Shown piece by piece: positions 7,446 through 10,162 of a DNA stretch of 10,162 nucleotides. The position numbers and the translations under genes are program-made. Where the stretch lies: NCBI GenBank assembly GCA_003024985.2, contig PXIH01S0004092.1. One strand, 5' to 3'. The notes beneath the pieces were generated by a model, which saw only the letters and a list, made by a program, of their open reading frames with translations, did not search any database and was not told the DNA's origin. The stretch comes from Euperipatoides rowelli (lineage: Eukaryota > Onychophora > Udeonychophora > Euonychophora > Peripatopsidae). The stretch's first letter is position 1. Each line of letters opens with the position of its first letter.

Positions 7446-7453
7446 ATCTAAGA

Positions 7454-7628
7454 ATTTACCAGTAAAACACAATTTTATTTTTCAATGTTTTTTGTTCTTT
7501 TCTGAATGGTTCTTACCTAATATTATTAAACATATTTTATTTGCATAACAAAAGAGAAATATCATACATCAATAAGATAAAAAATATAAACATCTTTATA
7601 ATGAAAATATAAAATTGAATTCTCTGCT
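7454..7628. other. A/T-rich spacer between elements
   Basis: No feature can be supported between the hAT-like element and the tandem repeat. Confidence 0.6.
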
Positions 7629-7925
7629 GTTTGACTAATCTGCACCAAATTCTGCATACCTACTCTCTAGGACCCAAAGTATAACATAGGTTATAATAAA
7701 GCAGAGTAATTGCACCCATTGACCCTATAGACAATCCCAGCAAGAAATTTCCAAATACTTGGACCAATCAGATCCAAATTTGCTTTACATACTGTCTTGG
7801 ACCCATTGGAAAATATAGGCTACAGGGTCAACTCACCAATAGAGCATACAGACCACCCCTATGGGCAATTCCTAAATGTCTGGACTGATCGGAACAGAAT
7901 TTGAATATTTATTCTCTAGAAACCA
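7629..7925. repeat. Diverged tandem repeat, about 121-129-base period
   Basis: Two and a half copies align by the words GACTAATC/GACCAATC/GACTGATC, then CCAAATT-like, TACTCTCTAG-like and GGACCCA. The anchor T at 7650 recurs at 7779 (129 bases) and 7900 (121 bases). Each full unit also holds a CCCTATAG/CCCCTATGGG word followed by CAATCCCAGCAA or CAATTCCTAAA. Stops occur in all frames I followed, so it does not look like a repeat protein. It is more G+C rich than its surroundings, which supports an inserted or satellite origin. Confidence 0.75.
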
Positions 7926-8045
7926 CACTACTTATTATTAAAACATGGTTTAATTAGCTTTAATTCAATTAGTTAAGCTATAAATATCAATTTAATTATT
8001 ATAGAAGAAACTTCTACTTTTTTATTGTAATCTTTAATCTGCAGG

Positions 8046-8469
8046 TCTTTTAAAAAGCCTTTGTTTTCAATATTCCATGTGTATTTAATGCTTTAAAGAA
8101 CTAGGGAATTCATAAGACATATTGATTTGATAAACAACATCTTATAATAAGGCAACAGCAATAGGGAGACTATATAAAGACACCAACAAGATCCATATCC
8201 AAAAAAAAAAAATGTTTGTCAAGAGGTTACAATCTCCACAAAGCCACTTGCAGTACCCTTGAAGAACTCTTTAGAGAAATTGATTGGGAACACACTGGAT
8301 TGCAGATAAATGGAGATTATTTGAACCATCTAGGTTTTGCAGAAGATAATGTTCTATTTGCTTCAAGTTCAAAACAATTATAGAAACAAATCACTCATTA
8401 AGTGAAGCTAGCTCAAAAGCAGGATTGAAAATTAATCAAACAAAAATCAAAGTGATATTCAACAAAGCC
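8046..8469 (+). pseudogene. RTE/BovB-like non-LTR retrotransposon reverse transcriptase fragment, broken
   Basis: Conceptual translation in shifting frames recovers the order of a LINE reverse transcriptase. A decayed motif A region lies at about 8053-8077. FNALKN-GIHKTY (8084-8119) follows, interrupted by a stop. YNKATAIGRLYKDTNK comes next (8143-8190), then QEVTIST, the remnant of the QGDTISP motif (8220-8240). After that comes TLEELFREIDWEHTGLQING (from 8255), then GFAEDNVLFASS, the catalytic motif C (8333-8368), where the first Asp of FADD is Glu. The last part is KAGLKINQTKIKVIFN (8416-8463). The motif A aspartate is also not visible. At least four frame changes and several stops show it is dead. 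Only the palm region remains, a small part of a full element of roughly 3 kb, and the endonuclease is absent. It ends directly against a SINE head. A 12-A run at 8201-8212 causes one frameshift. Confidence 0.9.
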
Positions 8470-8471
8470 CT

Positions 8472-8640
8472 GCGGATTTGGTCTAGTCATGAAAGCTGCC
8501 AACTAGACCAACCAGTGACCCTAAGATTTCCAGGTTCAAATACAGGGAGAGCTTTTCCACCTTGAATTTGTCCAAATATAGAAGATGATTAATTTTATGG
8601 CTTTTTCTGTATAGAAAACTATATATGAATATATAGAATT
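8472..8640 (+). mobile_element. tRNA-derived SINE, family 1, copy B
   Basis: The head GCGGATT (8472-8478) is followed by an A-box-like TGGTCTAGTCATG (8479-8491) and a B-box-like GGTTCAAATAC (8533-8543), in which the final consensus C is displaced by one base. The start, the box layout and the sequence just after the B box (GGGAGAGCTTTTCCACC) resemble the copy at 2920, so the two are probably one family. The acceptor halves do not pair, so it is not a tRNA gene. The body grades into A/T-rich sequence and the 3' end at 8640 is an estimate. It begins within three bases of the end of the LINE fragment. Confidence 0.68.
8478..8511 (+). repeat. Perfect 10-base inverted repeat over the SINE A box
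   Basis: TTGGTCTAGT at 8478-8487 is the exact reverse complement of ACTAGACCAA at 8502-8511, with a 14-base loop. The left arm overlaps the A-box region. In a normal tRNA fold the D arm pairs over only three to four bases, so this pairing would replace the cloverleaf. Confidence 0.8.
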
Positions 8641-9254
8641 TCCCCTGTTAGGGACAAGCAAATTTTCTGCTAGTTATAAAAAAAATGTAATTTGATTTAA
8701 ACAAATACGATCAGAGGCAAACAAGGAGAGCATCTTGTTCAATTTGATTGGCTTCAATGCTGGTAAAGCACCCTACCAGCCCACTCAGTACTAAAAAATA
8801 TAAACTATTTATTATTGTTCAATTATTAATGAAAATAATTAAAAATCAGTTTATATGTAAATATGGTAATAATTAAAATTAAATCACAAAAAAACCCTGC
8901 TATTTTGCGTAGTAGGAAAGTGAGGGCGTTGGAAAGTTGTACTGAAAACTGTTAACTAAAAGACTAAGTATAATATCTAAGCTGACTGCACAACTATCCA
9001 TAAAGAAAGAGTCAACACTACAAATATAGTTTAATATAAAAAGGTAATTACTGATTTATTATATTTGAAGGATAGAGGGAGACATAGCGATAGGAAAGTC
9101 GTATGGTATTATAGTAGCTAGAATGATATACAAATTATATTTAGGTTCAGGATATTTATGAAAACATACAGTATTTTAATATTGATTAATCTATGTCTGA
9201 TTAAGATAAAGTTAATGAAAGGGTTTCTATACTAGCAATTTTGATGAGTTAAAC
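8641..9254. other. A/T-rich non-coding stretch
   Basis: No gene is visible. Bases 8712-8790 are less A/T-rich and contain CCAGCCCACTC (8776-8786), also found downstream of the other family-1 SINE; this may be the decayed 3' part of that SINE or the resumed LINE, but I could not confirm either by translation. Confidence 0.6.
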
Positions 9255-9420
9255 CCCTACCCCGGTACCACAATTTGTCGAAGCATTAACTAGTGGGCTC
9301 AGGGTGGCAATCCTGTTGAGTCTCAAGTATTCCTCGATCCGTGTGCATGGAGTTGTGGTGCACATAAGGCTATTGGTCACCAATACTAGCAAGCTGAACT
9401 TTAGTGATTCCTGGATGCTG
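9255..9420. other. G+C-richer island of unknown origin
   Basis: This stretch stands out from its surroundings in base composition, starting with CCCCTACCCCGGTACC. I followed reading frames on the minus strand and found interruptions without a recognisable domain. A minus-strand GGATCGAGGA word near 9340 resembles a B box with one change, but no convincing A box lies at the right distance. It may be a fragment of an inserted mobile element. Confidence 0.5.
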
Positions 9421-10162
9421 ATGCTTTATTTCTGAAAGAATAAATAAAATTATCAAAGGTGGATAACAGTAAAGTTTGGTCAGGGAAAGAACTGCAAAAT
9501 TGGTAACATCCCTGATTATAAACTCTGGTCAGATTCTAAGAGTAGCAGATTTTTTTAATCTAAGATTCAGACTTTTTAAACATCCATGTTTTTTTTTGCT
9601 TGGATGCAGAATTAATTATATGTTTTATTGCAACAGTGCATGCAGTCTGCAGATCGTGCTTTATGTGGCAGAATCATACTTTTAATTTTTTTATTGTTAA
9701 CTATGATGTAGCCTTCAGGCAGTCTTTGAAGAGGAGGTTCAAACTGTTTCTTCTAATCCTTCAGCTCATTACAGTTCTTTAACCCTTTGTGGGCTGTGCT
9801 TTAACCCTTAAATTCCTATATTAAATGACATACTGTATGCTTCATTACTACTGTATGCTTTACTCATATCATATTACAATTATAAACACGGCTGACCCGT
9901 TCCTTAACCTGATGTGTAGTGCTTTCACATGCACATTAGTGTATAAAGAAAGCTACCCATTTGCACTGTTACAATTTAAACAAAAGATCATTCAAATTTG
10001 ATCAAAACGAATCAAGATATAAGAAGGAAAGATGCCACTAAGGGGCAAAATGTCACTAATTTTTTCATTTTTTTTTTCCATTTTACACAAAAATCATCAC
10101 ATATACAAAAATAAAAGAACATAAGAAAATATGTCATTAAAAAACTTAAAATCAGATAAAAT
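9421..10162. other. A/T-rich non-coding stretch with short direct repeats
   Basis: No gene is recognised. Two overlapping frames of 60-69 codons (9476-9782) are in different phases without recognisable domains and are probably chance. Short features are a hairpin CATCCA/TGGATG (9581-9606), a TTTAACCCTT word repeated 22 bases apart (9778, 9800), TACTGTATGCTT repeated 18 bases apart (9831, 9849), and ATGCCACTAA/ATGTCACTAA 18 bases apart (10032, 10050). Confidence 0.6.

Overview
The window looks like non-coding, repeat-rich DNA from an animal nuclear genome. It is strongly A+T rich by eye (roughly three quarters), and no open reading frame exceeds about 73 codons. It carries microsatellites, a satellite-like tandem array, tRNA-derived SINE heads with internal RNA polymerase III promoters, a decayed non-LTR retrotransposon, a hAT-like non-autonomous DNA transposon and long foldback repeats. 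Nothing resembles a prokaryotic gene, operon, ribosome binding site or CRISPR array. An invertebrate is the best guess, and a cephalopod or other mollusc is possible because several tRNA-derived SINE families sit beside RTE-like LINE debris. The species cannot be fixed from sequence alone.

Layout. Bases 1-76 are 19 perfect AGAT units. They abut three tandem copies of a 224-base unit (77-749) that contains short telomere-like CCCTAA stretches. Bases 780-2919 are A/T-rich DNA with only small simple repeats and hairpins. A tRNA-like SINE head lies at 2920-3000. Bases 3594-5792 hold the most structured part: two related foldback units of about 0.9-1.2 kb, each with an 82-88 base hairpin followed by a roughly 300-base near-palindrome, and edged by clusters of a GGCTCAACC/GGTTGAGCC motif in inverted orientation. 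A two-base assembly gap (NN, 4804-4805) separates the units, so their true arrangement is uncertain.

A second type of tRNA-derived SINE lies on the minus strand at about 5860-6073. A 745-base hAT-like element with degenerate 8-base target duplications occupies 6701-7445. A diverged tandem repeat of about 121-129 bases covers 7629-7925. A frameshifted RTE/BovB-like reverse transcriptase fragment runs from 8046 to 8469 and stops directly against a second member of the first SINE family (8472 onward). A G+C-richer island of unknown origin lies at 9255-9420, and the rest is A/T-rich filler.

No genes act together here. The window is best read as a nested graveyard of mobile elements between genes or inside a large intron. 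The foldback pair with its terminal motif clusters is the part least explained by familiar families.
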